64,000 nt of DNA from Sisyra terminalis. Its lineage: Eukaryota > Arthropoda > Insecta > Neuroptera > Sisyridae. Below, piece after piece: positions 24,159-63,791 of the stretch. The DNA is taken from NCBI GenBank assembly GCA_958496175.1, contig OY292275.1:51351701-51415700 (forward strand), written 5' to 3'. Numbering within the stretch: the first letter of the stretch is position 1; every line of letters begins with the position of its first letter. Position numbers and translations under genes: made by a program. The notes beneath the pieces are model-generated. The model made no database searches and was not told where the DNA came from. It saw only the letters and a list, made by a program, of their open reading frames with translations.

Positions 24159-24306
24159 ATGGACGAAAAGGGCTCCCTCCGAGTCGGTGGCCTCTTCGTG
24201 GCTCTTGTGGCTAGCGTTGGCGCTGCTGGTTTTCTATTGACCAGAAAACGTTCGGTTTTGTGGAAACTGATCGATTGTGTGAATGACGAAATGATTTGTT
24301 ATTATT
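24159..24306 (+). CDS. Probable first exon of a membrane-anchored protein
   Basis: The ATG at 24159 opens 49 codons ending at a strong donor (TATT then GTAAGTC). The peptide has a short acidic start (MDEKGSLR), a hydrophobic segment (VGGLFVALVASVGAAGFLL), a basic stop-transfer (TRKR) and LWKLIDCVNDEMICYY. W-x-x-I-D-x-V-N-D...YY is loosely like the start of the MOSC N-terminal barrel of mitochondrial amidoxime-reducing component, which also has an N-terminal anchor, but I cannot confirm this. No second exon was found before OGT. An upstream out-of-frame ATG lies at about 24137. The continuous frame past the donor is probably read-through. Confidence 0.45.
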
Positions 24307-26405
24307 GTAAGTCATTGAGGGAAAAATCTATTCAAAGTCAGTCACAACACTGTGGAATCAACGCCAACACATTCTGTGAACACTTGATATGCCGAATGGT
24401 TCGTCGCCGCTCGCATTCTTTCTGCTGGAACAAGTTTGTTCTCCAATCTCCAACAGTTCGTTTTTTCGATGTGTTGGTGCTTCGGATTGTATGTGCTTTT
24501 GTATGTATTTGTGGGTATTATAGTCGACAATGACGACACTCCGTTATTCCGCATCCAAAATGACGAGTTGGTTGCCCGTCGAGTACAATCGAACTTCTGA
24601 ACTCTGTTCACTACTTTTGTACAATTTTGTACTCGCCAGTCTTCCCAAAAAAAATTCAAATATTTCAGCCGTTTTTATTTAGCATTGAAAAAACTGCATT
24701 CTACATCAATTTCAACAAATTCAAATCGCCTGAAGCAAAAATTTTTTGGCTCATCAAAATGAATAAGAATTAAGATGCTGTATTTGTAAAAAAATATTCA
24801 ATTTCAAAAAAAATAACAAGGGGAATAAACAGAAGCACTAAATTTAACTTTTAATATTTACTTAAGATCTTATGCTTTTTTCTATTGTTGTAAGAGATTA
24901 AGAATTTCGCTCAAATAGTTGAACCCTTAATGGCCTTAAGTCACGTAAATTTTATTACCTCCATAGTGTATCTACCTTGAAGATTTTTTTAATGACCTTG
25001 AATACATTTAGATGTCTTCAAGCTGAACTTTCTACAGATTTATGTGCAGATGGTTTGTAATTTGTAAAAGGACATCCCATGGATACCGGCACATTTACGC
25101 AAAAGAAAATGCAGTAAACACTGGAAATCTGAATTTTCTTCTTAATTATTTACTAATGCAAAATTTAGGATCTGCAATATAAAACTGAAATCAATAGTTT
25201 CTTTGCTCGTTAGACTAACAATGTCTGATCTTTTACCCTTTCTTAGAAAAACTCCTGCCGATATTCCTTCGCCCCATTTTTCGGTACTTTGAATACACTT
25301 GAGGGATAATCCATTTAAAATCGCCCAATATTCATTAAAATTGTTGCTTATCATTTGTATCTTCTTGGTTATTTAATTACAAGTTCCTTATAGGTAAACA
25401 GTCACAAAAACCTATTTGAAAAAAAGTAATAAGCTAATTTTTTCCTGGCAGCCATTTAAGTGGCGGTTGGGTAAATTTTAATGAAAAAGGTGGTCTGCGG
25501 AAAATTGAATTGCCAAGCTATTTTTAAAGATATCAGAATAATTCAAAAACCAGTGCATTCAGCATAAAATAAACTTTATGTATAAGTACTTTTAATTTTC
25601 CTACCATGAAAAAATTAGGCAAAATTTTTCTTAATAAAAAATAAAAAGAATCTTTAAATTGTTACTTTTTACGACAATAAAATTTTATGAAGGAATAAAG
25701 ACTCATTAATGATTTTTATGTTAAATACCATTATAGCAATCTTTAGTATAAGTTTTAGTTCTGAGAATGCACTCTTTTTCTTCTTAAAGCCATACAAAAA
25801 TGACCGAAAACCGAAAAACACCAATTTTCTCAAGTCAATATCTTAAAAGGGACTAAATGAAAATTAGTGAAATTTTCACAGAATGTTCTTTATACAAATA
25901 TAAATATCTCACAAAAAATATGATTGAGGCTCAACTATATTTAGAGTAATAAAATAGTGAATTGCAGGAAAAATGCTATCCTTTTTCATGCTCTTGTAGT
26001 GCAAATTAGCATTAATTCTTATAATTCATATTGCTTGAATGATTTTTGAATTATTACACTCAATAACGTGTCAAATATTTCTGCTTTAAAATAATAACAT
26101 TCTCAAAGGATTATTTAGATATTTTTACATCAAATAACGGGATTATGCATAATTTTAAAATTTCCGACGTAATTGCTTGAAGTATTAAGCCATAAAAACA
26201 AAATGGATGAGAGATGATTTTAGAATCGAATTAAGATGAGGAAAGACCTTAAATTGTATTACTTACAAAATGTTTACCTTTTTTTGTTTTGAACCTTACC
26301 GTATTTCCAATAACTTTCAGGTACACTTAAATCATAATGTAATAGTGTTCAAATAGTTCATTAGTATATTGTTGAATGTAAAATTTAATTATTAATTTCT
26401 TTCAA
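24307..26405. other. AT-rich; one unassigned open frame
   Basis: On the minus strand 25354-25142 encodes 70 codons of protein-like sequence (EYWAILNGLSLKCIQSTEKW, GEGISAGVFLRKGKRSDIV) with no clear acceptor. I cannot assign it. The rest shows nothing. Confidence 0.3.
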
Positions 26406-26518
26406 CTCGAATGTCTACTCCTCTTGATCCATCTTGAGGCCATGTTCCATGTGTATTTTTGAGTATTTGATCTTGTTTGCATTAACTTGTAACACCTGGA
26501 GTAAAAGACATTGAGCTT

Positions 26519-26700
26519 TTTTTATTGTTAGTTACCGTCACTTGATAACTACTAAGTTCTTTAGTGACTCTAGGGTTAATAAAAATCCATAAATCGAGAA
26601 ATATTGAAAATTTGCTCGATACGAGGATCAAACCCAACACCTACCGGTTGGGGTCCGGTTTGGACCCCAACACCTTGATCACTCGGCCACCAATAGGCAG
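26519..26700 (-). mobile_element. tRNA-derived SINE, copy 3
   Basis: Minus strand: TATTGGTGGCCGAGTGATCA, B box-like GGTTTGATCC, body and tail GTGACGGTAACTAACAATAA. This copy carries a local inverted duplication (GGTCCAAACCGGACC) near the middle of its head. Confidence 0.8.
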
Positions 26701-26735
26701 TACAATAAAATTTATTTGTAGTACTTGCCATTTAC

Positions 26736-26830
26736 CTCTTGATGCATCTTGTTTTTGTATATTTTTCACCATAACATTCTTTGAGTCTTCGTCAATCATT
26801 TGTCGTGCATTCGAAATGAACTTAGGCAAC
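26736..26830 (-). other. Exon-like block, unassigned
   Basis: An open stretch LPKFISNARQMIDEDSKNVM then VKNIQKQDASR ends at a fair donor (GAG then GTAAAT) but has a weak acceptor. It may pair with 27375-27457, but the phases agree only if an alternative acceptor at 26821 is used. Family unknown. Confidence 0.2.
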
Positions 26831-27374
26831 CTACATTACGTTTTTTTTTTGGTACCTATGGGAATATCCCAATTTAAATCTTACAAAACATGTAATATTA
26901 GAAAGACCAAAAATTAAAACTTACTTTCTTAACAGGCTTGCGTATGTAAACACTATAAATAGATGAAATACTACATATTATAATTATCCAGAATTTTAGG
27001 AGTAAAGAAAACATTGTACCTTTTTGACTAATAGTATTTTAAAAGTTGTTAAGTTTTTTTTTTAAAATAAAACTACATAAAACTGGAGCAAAGAAGGTAT
27101 ATATTAAAACTATAGATGAATGAATTTTATTCAAATTTCTTTTCCTTTTTGGCGATTTTCGTAACGTTTAAGCAAACTTTGCACATTATAGCGTCTTCGG
27201 ATATCCGTTATAAACAAGGATTTATTTCGATATGACCTAAATATTTCCTGTTATAACTTGACACAATTGGTATCTCTATGAACTTTATTTTCCTGAACGT
27301 TGTGCGCCTTTATTTATATCCCGATTAAGACTGCAAAGCACGTAATTATTCGAGCAGAACTTTTCCAAACTTAC

Positions 27375-27457
27375 CAACTTTGACCAATGAACAAAAATAA
27401 TAGCGTTTCCAACATATAAAAAGCCAAACTTCATGAAAGAACTTACTATTGGTTTAG
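27375..27457 (-). other. Exon-like block with a membrane segment, unassigned
   Basis: Both splice sites are good: acceptor TTTTCCATTTAG, donor TTG then GTAAGT. The only open frame gives KPIVSSFMKFGFLYVGNAII followed by FVHWSKL, hydrophobic in the middle. No partner exon was confirmed, so it may be a small gene downstream of OGT or a chance pattern. Confidence 0.25.
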
Positions 27458-28719
27458 CTAAATGGAAAACGAAAAAAAAAACATGATTACTTGATAGATA
27501 TAAATCAAACACGACAAATGTTGGGTTGGGTGATTTTTTCGGGTTTATTCTTCTGGCAAGTTTTTTTAAATCTTCTACATAAATCAGGGTGCGTCGATTA
27601 TTTTATAATTCCATGATTTTTCAAAACTTCTTATCTTCTTCAGGGAAGGCTCCTATCCTCAGGAAGAAGTTTATTTTTTCCATGATTTCCTAGACAAAAA
27701 AAATATGTAATTTGACCTTCCAGTTTTTCAGCGTTTGTGGACATCCTATAAATACTAACCGATTTATTCTCTTTAAGTATTGTTCAAAGCTTCACGATAA
27801 TAAAACTGGATCACTTTTAATTGCTAACATTCATTGTATCCTCTGCTGACCTCCCTGTAGTAAATTGGGATTATACTATTCTAATTTCAAGGTTTGAAAC
27901 ATGCCAGGAAGAAGGCAATTAATTTCTATAAAAAACGAATATATTTAATATGATACTCTCACTTCTAATACAATCATTAATGGAAACATTTCACGATTAC
28001 AAAAATTCTCATCAAGAATAGCGTGAATCGTCTAATTGTTGCATAAATATCTTCATTGTAAATACAGAAAATAAATCATTGCAACTATTTTATGTTTAAA
28101 ATTACAAATTTGGGAACACTCATATATAATATTGGTATTTGAATCAGTCACGTCTAATAAGAACACCACATTTACTTGGTTCTCTTCTTTTTGAAACAAT
28201 TTTAGAACATTTACAATAATTACTTATTTCATTTTACACGTAGATTTTCTTTAAAGTACATCTATTTGTATTATAAAAATATTACTTCTTTACAATTACT
28301 TAAAATATAACGAAAAACCATCAATTTAGCCAAATATCTTCATAAACGTAATACTTAAATAATCTATAACGTGAATGTTGATTGTTCTTGTAACACGTTT
28401 TAAATTTTAGCGCCACTTTTATCAAAGCGGGAAATTTTAAATTTAATGTTTTTAAATAAAATTAAATTATACTTTCTTAAATCATAAAATAGAAAATAAG
28501 ATATTTTAATAAATGAAATATTAAACTAATTATTTACAATCGCAAATTAAATATTACGAAGACTATCAAGTAACTTAACAATTACACGGAGTTGTCCTGA
28601 GTAACAATGCTTAGCTACTAAAAATCTAAAAGAAAAAAAATCACATCTGCTTTGTTTCAAAGTAGCGAAACTTGTTACAACAGTTTGGACGAGGGCAAAA
28701 TTTCAATTAATTCTTGTGC
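27458..28719. other. OGT 3' UTR and downstream flank
   Basis: It follows the OGT stop (TAG at 28722-28720, minus strand). AT-rich. I did not find a convincing AATAAA within a few hundred bases, so the 3' end is not placed. Confidence 0.4.
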
Positions 28720-57045
<28,326 letters not shown>

Positions 57046-57495
57046 TGTTCGATTTTTTAGTTTTACAATACGAAACGTGTACTAAAACTCGTTACAAATT
57101 ATAAATAATAACACTCGCGCTTTTATGGTTTCCGAAACCAATTTCCACGTTATAAATACACCGTTTACAACTCGTTTTGAGCTCAATTTGTACTCTTTAA
57201 TCTTTGTCAAACAACTCCGTCACCTCATCTGCAAAGAGCACCAGGATGTCAGAACACTACGCATGCGTTATTTATTCGCGCACATTCAAAATGGCTACAA
57301 TCTGATAAAGATGATAAAAAAGTTTAAAAGACTTGTGTAAACACTCATATATAGTTTCTACAAGAAACATAAACTAATTTCTCACAGTATAAATTAATAA
57401 GTGTTATCGTCAAAACACTAGTCTATTATTTTGAAGTGTGTAATTTATTTCGTATATCGAAAATCGAGTTGCGCAATTGAAAAAATATAATCGTG
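57046..57495. promoter_or_regulatory. Divergent promoter region of OGT and NDPK
   Basis: 450 bp between the two start codons. It contains ACGCATGCGTTA (NRF-1-like half palindrome) near 57259 and AAAATGGCTAC (a Pho/YY1-like GCCAT on the reverse strand) near 57290. Transcription starts are not marked by the sequence; the shared-promoter idea is an inference from spacing. Confidence 0.45.
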
Positions 57496-58142
57496 ATGAG
57501 TGCGGCGACGCGAAAAAACCACCTTCCTCCGCTAATTTTTCGGCCGGCTTTCCGTTCATTTATGGTTTGTACTGTCTTATCTGTGTTTTCATTATTTTCA
57601 AGTGCAATGGCGGAAGCACGTGAACGTACTTTTTTGATGCTCAAGCCCGATGCCGTTCAACGAGGCCTCGTTGGAACGATCATCCAACGATTTGAAGAAA
57701 AAGGCTTCAAATTGGTTGCTATGAAATTTATGTGGGTAAGTAAAATAACCGGGAACACATGGTTAACAATTTAAACATATTTTACTAATTTTTTTTTTCA
57801 ATTTAGGCTTCTGAGGAACTTCTACAGCAACACTATGCTGATTTGGCCGGAAAACCATTCTTCCCCGGTTTGGTCAAATACATGAATAGTGGTCCCGTTG
57901 TTCCCATGGTTTGGGAAGGATTAAATGCCGTCAAAACTGGACGTGTCATGTTGGGTGCTACAAACCCCGCCGATAGTGCCCCTGGAACGATCCGAGGAGA
58001 TTTATGTGTCCAAGTTGGTCGCAATATCATTCATGGATCCGATTCGGTCGAATCTGCCAAGAAAGAAATCGATTTGTGGTTCACCCCTAAGGAATTAGTT
58101 TCATGGCAATCACACTCCAATGCCTGGGTATATGAAGATTAA
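57496..58142 (+). CDS. awd: Nucleoside diphosphate kinase (awd/NME1-2 type)
   Basis: Transfers the gamma phosphate between nucleoside tri- and diphosphates through a phospho-His. Exons 57496-57735 and 57807-58142, phase 0 junction, 191 residues from the first ATG. The canonical 154-residue enzyme begins at the internal ATG at 57607 ([20 protein letters not shown]). The active-site His is in NIIHGSDS (residue 156, or 119 in the short form), and [16 protein letters not shown] is intact. The 37 extra residues are basic then hydrophobic ([17 protein letters not shown]) and could be a signal or mitochondrial leader, or untranslated sequence if the internal ATG is used. AATAAA follows the stop at once (58142). 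Divergent from OGT, convergent with NOSIP. Confidence 0.96.
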
Positions 58143-58304
58143 ATAAATGACAATAAAAATCAATAGGACATCATTTTAATGGATTCACGTGATATTGTTA
58201 GGAAAAGCAAATATTGGATATGAAAAAAATAAACTTTTAATTGTCTTATACATAATTATATTTATTTTCCTTAAATACCCTTTGTTTTTTTTCCTTTTCT
58301 TAAA
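58143..58304. terminator. Overlapping 3' ends of NDPK and NOSIP
   Basis: Only 162 bp separate the two stop codons. Plus-strand AATAAA at 58142 and 58152 serve NDPK; TTTATT at 58261 is an AATAAA on the minus strand for NOSIP. The transcripts may overlap tail to tail. Confidence 0.6.
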
Positions 58305-59880
58305 TTAAGCTTGAAGAACTGGTCGATGGCATTTTCCTTCTAAATTGGTATTAGCTTCTGCATAACCCGTTCCACCCTTAAATAATATTAAAATATAGAC
58401 TAGAAGGCCAAAGAAATTAATTAATTTTCTTACCCTTTGTAGAGGTATTATATCTTTTTCTGTGAGTTTTTGATTCGTTAAAGGATGAATCATATCTTTT
58501 CGAATAATTTTTTCAACACATTCCATTGTGACTATATCACCTCTGCAATAAGTAGTTGAAATTATTAAAATTTGTCAATGAATTCATTATTAGTTAAACG
58601 TCCTTATGAGTTGGGCAATTAAGTTGTTTATTTCAACGATAAGAAGTTTTAAATACGAAGGAAAAAATTTAAAATTCCGAGTTCAACATTATATGGCAGT
58701 AAACAGTAACTATATTAAGATTTAGCCATCCAAGTACGAAAATTAATACATTTACAAAAGATTATATAAAAAACTAATTTGTTTTAAAATATTCCCTGTT
58801 TTGAACTTAAGCAAACAAAATTATTAAAATGGTTACTGTTTTGGCTATTTTAAGTATAAATTTCTTATCGTTATTACATAAGTCTGATTTGATCTACCTA
58901 ATGAAATACAGGGATCATGCATCACATTGATAAAATAAACATTTTACGATAAGAGTCGTCGAATAAAAATGTACATTATCTACGTTTTAAAATAATAAAA
59001 TAAATTACGTTGGTCTTAAAACGGCGCAAGGAACGGAATTACTTAAAATATCATGGGTAACGGCACACATGTATCGATTTTTTTTAACAATCATCGATGA
59101 TTTGTCATCTGGATCTTTCACTAAAGTAAATTTCACGTTAATTAAGTCTTTAAGCTTTAATGGTTTACCCGAAACGGGACAGTAAATCGTTGGATCCTGA
59201 AAGAAGAGAGGTACGAATTAAGACCATTGAACCATTACTGCTGATTTGACTTACTGGTTTTTGGAAATCTTTAAGTGCAGTTTCCGGAGTTTTAGAAGGA
59301 ACCCAAAAACTCGGTAGCTGTTTATCTCGGCCATTGGCCATGTTTGAAATTGAATCATTGCTTGTACCGGCAATTGCTTTATCATTTTTTGTAACTGTCG
59401 AAATATTTTTTTCAGATGTTAAAAAGTTGGTGATTTTCTTTGTTGTTTCAGCTGTCTGTAAGTCATTTTGTTCTTTCTAAAACAAATTTAAGGTCATATA
59501 AAATTGGTATTGATATAAAATTACCATTTTGTACTTCAGCTTTCTTTTTTTGCTTCTCGTATTCTTTCATTTTTCGGCTGTATTCATTCTTTTTGGCCAC
59601 AATATACTCGAGAATCGCTTCTTTATCGAACAGATTACCTTCTTTTCTAAAAGCAATGAATTTAGAATAGAGAAAACGCCAACTTAATATTGGTTTTGTG
59701 GTACGTTATAACTGGAATTCGACAGGGTTGTAAAGTTAGCGAACAGCAATCGAAATCCTTGAGGGAATCTTTTCCAACTCTTTGAGCATTTGTACCGTAA
59801 CCAGAGGCTGCTGCATCTTTTTTCTTTTCGTGGTATGTATAAACAGCTCCTGCTGTACAATTGCGAGCATGACGTGTCAT
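58305..59880 (-). CDS. NOSIP: Nitric oxide synthase-interacting protein homologue (U-box-like E3)
   Basis: Homologue of NOSIP, a nuclear/cytosolic ubiquitin ligase with split U-box halves. Exons 59880-59705, 59646-59535, 59476-59255, 59196-59009, 58542-58434 and 58376-58305 total 879 bp, 292 residues (human about 301); all phases fit. N-terminus MTRHARNCTAGAVYTYHEKK and DFDCCSLTLQPC are highly conserved. Exon 2 gives LFDKEAILEYIVAKKNEYSR. Exon 3 is a variable linker ending PSFWVPSKTPE. Exon 4 has YCPVSGKPLKLKDL and MCAVTHDILSNSVPCAVLRP. The end is ECVEKIIRKDMIHPLTNQKL to RPVLQA. For exon 2 I used the GAA-GTACAA donor because the later G-GTAATT site gives a stop. An acceptor at 59455 would shorten exon 3 by seven codons. 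Confidence 0.93.
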
Positions 59881-61157
59881 ATTTGTTTCAAACTGCTTTT
59901 TTATGTAATTTTTTATGAAATTACAAGAAGTTAAGTTGTAGACTTAAAAAAAATCGAGTACAAATTTACAAATTGTCAGATTCCTTTTGATGTAAGCCGC
60001 TAAAGTAGATTCTGACAGATACTTTTGAGAATGACAGGTAGTGACATCTATTAAATTTTAGCCGAACTAAAAAGTTTGGGAAAATGGAGAAAATATTCAA
60101 AACCGAAATAGCGATGAAAATGATTGAAACTAATACAAAACTAATTAAATTGGAGACTTGTATTGCTTTTGAAGTATTTTTTTTCATACTTTTAGATTCT
60201 TTTAGATTTCTAAAGAAAAAATTCAAACTTTTCTTTACATTATAAATGATATAGACATTAACAGTTTTACTTCATGGCTTAAAGTTCTTTTCTCTTCAAA
60301 TAGTAAATAACGATAATTTCATTGTAAAAAAGTAAATACATTTTTTAACACAACGTTTTATAAAAAGCTCTATTGGAGCTTGAAAGCTCGTTATCTTTTA
60401 ATTGTTGGTCCAACATTTCTTTATTTTCTTATCAGTTCCGCCTTATCTACGATCTGACCGAGTTACAGCCAATTTTCCTCAAATTACCTCCTTGTGTATA
60501 CTTTAATAACATAGAAAATTTTCTCTACTTCTTTTCCTTTCTTACAAATTAGAAATTAATGTGCATGAATTTCTTGAGACCTTTTGTTTTATTTATTTGA
60601 TATACGAAAAATAAAAACGGTATCTTTATTTTTTTGAGATTGTTTGAAATGTTTTGGTTTATCGGATGGTTGTTTTTGATTGATTGATCGATTGCGAAAA
60701 TGTTTGATTTGGGAATAGAGTTTTGGGACTTGAAGAGACGAGCGATGAACTCATTGATGGTCTTTGCCAATGCTTATCTCGCTGTACAAAATTGGAAAGC
60801 TCAGTGCAATTTCACTAAAATTATCGGATATGAAAATGAATGTTCTGCTTCAGCGATAGAGAATTTTACGTCACGAATATGCACTGTGCAGAGATCGTTA
60901 TGAACGTATCATATCTGCGAAGTATCCGTATTTGTCGCATGTGTTTGGGGTAGGCGCTGAGCGCAGACGGTTCCTGGAAGCTTTCAATGCGCGAAAGTGA
61001 GCTTTATATGTCACGCATGCGCGCCAGCACACCGAAAGCTCGGGCCCAGCACTAGGAGTGGCTGCTGATGTGCCCCCTTGAGCAGTCTAGCAAGTGGCGA
61101 GGCGCGAAATGGCGGCATTCAGTGGTGTCCGGCACGTGTAGTGAGCCCCCGGCGGAC
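59881..61157. promoter_or_regulatory. Region between NOSIP and Rdl starts
   Basis: The NOSIP side is AT-rich. From about 60.90 kb to the Rdl start it is CG-rich, with CACGCATGCGCGCC near 61014 (NRF-1-like) and GGCACGTGTAG (E box CACGTG) near 61131. A 10-codon upstream frame (61109-61141, MAAFSGVRHV) ends 16 bp before the Rdl ATG. Confidence 0.5.
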
Positions 61158-63791
61158 ATGGCCGAGCCCCCCCGAGGGGCGGCGCCCTACCTGCTGATTT
61201 TCCTGGTGCTCCTATGCACCAGGGTATATTTTTCCAATGCCGCGTAAGTAATTTTATTAAAACTAAACAATTTAGATTTTAAACAATGCACACATACATA
61301 TAGTTATAACAATCCCTACATGTACAATCTCATATTTCCACAAACACTAAATATTATATCTCACATTTGCAAATTCGCACATATAAAATAAATAAGATCA
61401 AGTGACCAATTTAAAACAATTTATAATTCAAATGCAATTAAGTTGGTGAGTGCACAAACGTAAAACTTTGAAAGCTCTAAATCAAGTTTATCTATTCCCA
61501 TACGTATCCTAACAATTCAAAGCTCCGAGTTGAAATCATTCATTTAAATCTTCTATATCTACAAATCTAAAAAGCTTGGAAAATCTTCAAAAATTGGCTA
61601 CAATGGTTTAAGTTTCAAACTGTTAAATCGAAATCATAATTAGCATCGACAATAACACAAGCATTGGTAGACGCACGTAAATGCACATAGTACATAAGTG
61701 CGCATCTATTGTACATTGTCAATTCAATAGATGCAGATGTTGTGATGCATTCGATTAATGCTACTTTGGAAATTTATGAATATACCTCCACGACATCGTC
61801 GAATCATCTGCGCATAGGTGAATATCAATCTGGGCTTCGTTTTAAATCAACCAGCCAGGTCACAAAGATGTCGATGATGCTCTTTTTCCTAGTGATTTTC
61901 GTAGCTTTTTTCCCCAATCCAACTTGTATTTTCTTAAATTTCTTTTGAATGAGAACAGAATTGTCTTCTATAAAAACATTGGGCGTTGTACCCAGTGGCA
62001 AAAAAGCGATGGCGTCCATGCTGTGATTATATTTACAATCACGTGATTTACACACAAATCCAAAAGAATTTGCAAAATTTCCACTAATTACTATGAAGTT
62101 TCAGATTACTAAAAGATACATTTAGTATCTAATAAGATTTTAACTTTAAGAGATAGGTTAGAGATTAAAGCTTTTAGAGCTTTCGGTATTGTGAATGAAA
62201 AAATAAACAAGTGAAGTGATTGAAGCAAAAATCAAGTGCGTAACTGGCCAATCGGAAAAGTTAGCAATTAATGCGCACTTTTCCATCTCTTTTGTGTTTA
62301 TATCAATTACTATCGATATTTAGCGATTTTTTTTGGGGGGATTAAAGTGAAATTTGATTTTTTGCAACCTGGTTACCTCATTCCCAGCTGATGGTGTTTT
62401 GGCCGCCTTTCGCCGTGTGCAGAGGACAAAAATGGATGTCGTGCATGTTTCAACAACTTTTTCGTGGTTACGAGCTATAAAATCAAATGGAAAAGCTGAA
62501 AGAATAGTGTTGGAGTGAACATGGTGTGCTTGATGTGTATATGTGTATGTATACGAGGAGAAAATTACTGCAGTGCTGGGAATCGATCTCTGTAACTAAC
62601 TTCGTCCTCGTGTGTTTGCCATTTGCTCATTTTTTTAAAACTTTCAAATTTCACAGCCATCAAAAACGGGGATGAGACCCCAAAAAACGAGCCTTTCCCG
62701 ACATTCTTTGTAATGGTAACAGCGAAGAAAAACAAACGTTAAAAGACTAAAAAAAAAAACGGTGGAGATAAAAGGAAAATGTTCCTCTTATAGAATGCCT
62801 AAATATTTTTCTTTCTACCCTATTCTCTTCAGCTTTGCTGTTTTAAAATTTTCCGTCTTGTTTTTTTCACTAACGGTGTGGTGAGATTTTTGATTAATAA
62901 AACACACTTGAACGAATGTCAAGTGTCATCGAGTTTGACTTGAGTATCACAACACAACATCCCCAATGTCCTCATCCCTGGAAAACTAAACACACGACTT
63001 GACGCTCTTGGTGCCATCGACGCTTCTCGTCATAATGACGTAAATTTTCTCACTTTCCCTCGTATATATTAATATAGTTCGTATAACATATTCTTCTTTT
63101 TTTGTCAACACTCTTTTTCTTGTTGACAAGATTTGCAGTTGGCGTTGATCGTCATATATGTGGCTTTTTCATTTTCGTTTTTTTCTTTAATATTGCAACA
63201 AGGTTGCTGTTATGATTGTTGTTGTTATTTAGTTATTTCAGTCTCGAGTCAATGTGTGACATGGGACTAAGAGGGTAAGTTAACCCTTTTTCCCCAGTCT
63301 GCCATTCCGGGACTCCCGACGCCCCCAACCCCTAAAGGTTTTATTAGTCCTCGCGTGCCATAGCGTGGCAACGTATGGCGTGCCACCTTCTAAACAAATA
63401 GGTAAAATATTGATTCGTTTTTGTCCGGATTGACTAAGGTAAAGAGATCCCGTGCTACAAAGGGGGTTTCGCTACGTCGGGGATGGTGTATTTATTTGCA
63501 TCAACTATTTTACCACACCATCGAACTACAACTACCCCAAAAGCTCTTCCTCAACATTCTCATACAAACTCCACGATTTTTCCTAAAATTACATTTATAT
63601 ATTTTCACAATACACATTTCAAAAGCTTGCAAGCTTTCCAAACATTTTCTTTTTACAACCTTTTTTTTACCAACCATGTGCTTTTTTTTGCAGAACTGGT
63701 GGCGGCAGTATGTTAGGTGACGTCAACATATCTGCCATTTTGGATTCGTTTAGTGTCAGTTACGATAAAAGAGTAAGACCAAATTATGGAG
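61158..63791 (+). CDS. Rdl: GABA-gated chloride channel subunit Rdl, 5' part
   Basis: N-terminus of the insect ionotropic GABA receptor (resistance to dieldrin), a pentameric Cl- channel. Exon 1 61158-61243 codes a signal peptide ([20 protein letters not shown] then TRVYFSNAA). Exon 2 63694-63791 codes [19 protein letters not shown] and [13 protein letters not shown], practically identical to Drosophila Rdl in this segment as I remember it. Phases (2 then 1) fit. The donor at 63792 (G then GTACGT) leads into an intron that leaves the window, so channel domains, alternative exons and the resistance-site residue cannot be seen. Intron 1 is 2.45 kb and contains a possible microexon. Confidence 0.95.
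61244..63241. other. Rdl intron 1, first part
   Basis: No transposon recognised. Composition is less AT-rich than OGT introns from about 62.3 kb on. Confidence 0.4.
63242..63274 (+). CDS. Rdl: Candidate 33-nt cassette microexon of Rdl
   Basis: Bounded by TTAGTTATTTCAG and AGG then GTAAGT. It enters with one base and leaves with two, so it inserts exactly 11 residues ([11 protein letters not shown]) between exon 1 and exon 2 without changing frame. Followed by a CG-rich stretch (63.3-63.4 kb). Not known to me from other Rdl genes. Confidence 0.35.

Noticed and set aside
25142..25354. 70-codon minus frame with protein-like composition
   Set aside because: No acceptor of quality and no recognised family; noted in the gene-free entry only.
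60700..60903. 67-codon plus frame upstream of Rdl
   Set aside because: Lies in the NOSIP-Rdl intergenic region, lacks recognisable motifs, and is not in phase with Rdl exon 1 through any clear splice.
63421..63720. 99-codon plus frame overlapping Rdl exon 2
   Set aside because: Reads exon 2 in the wrong frame and is mostly intron.
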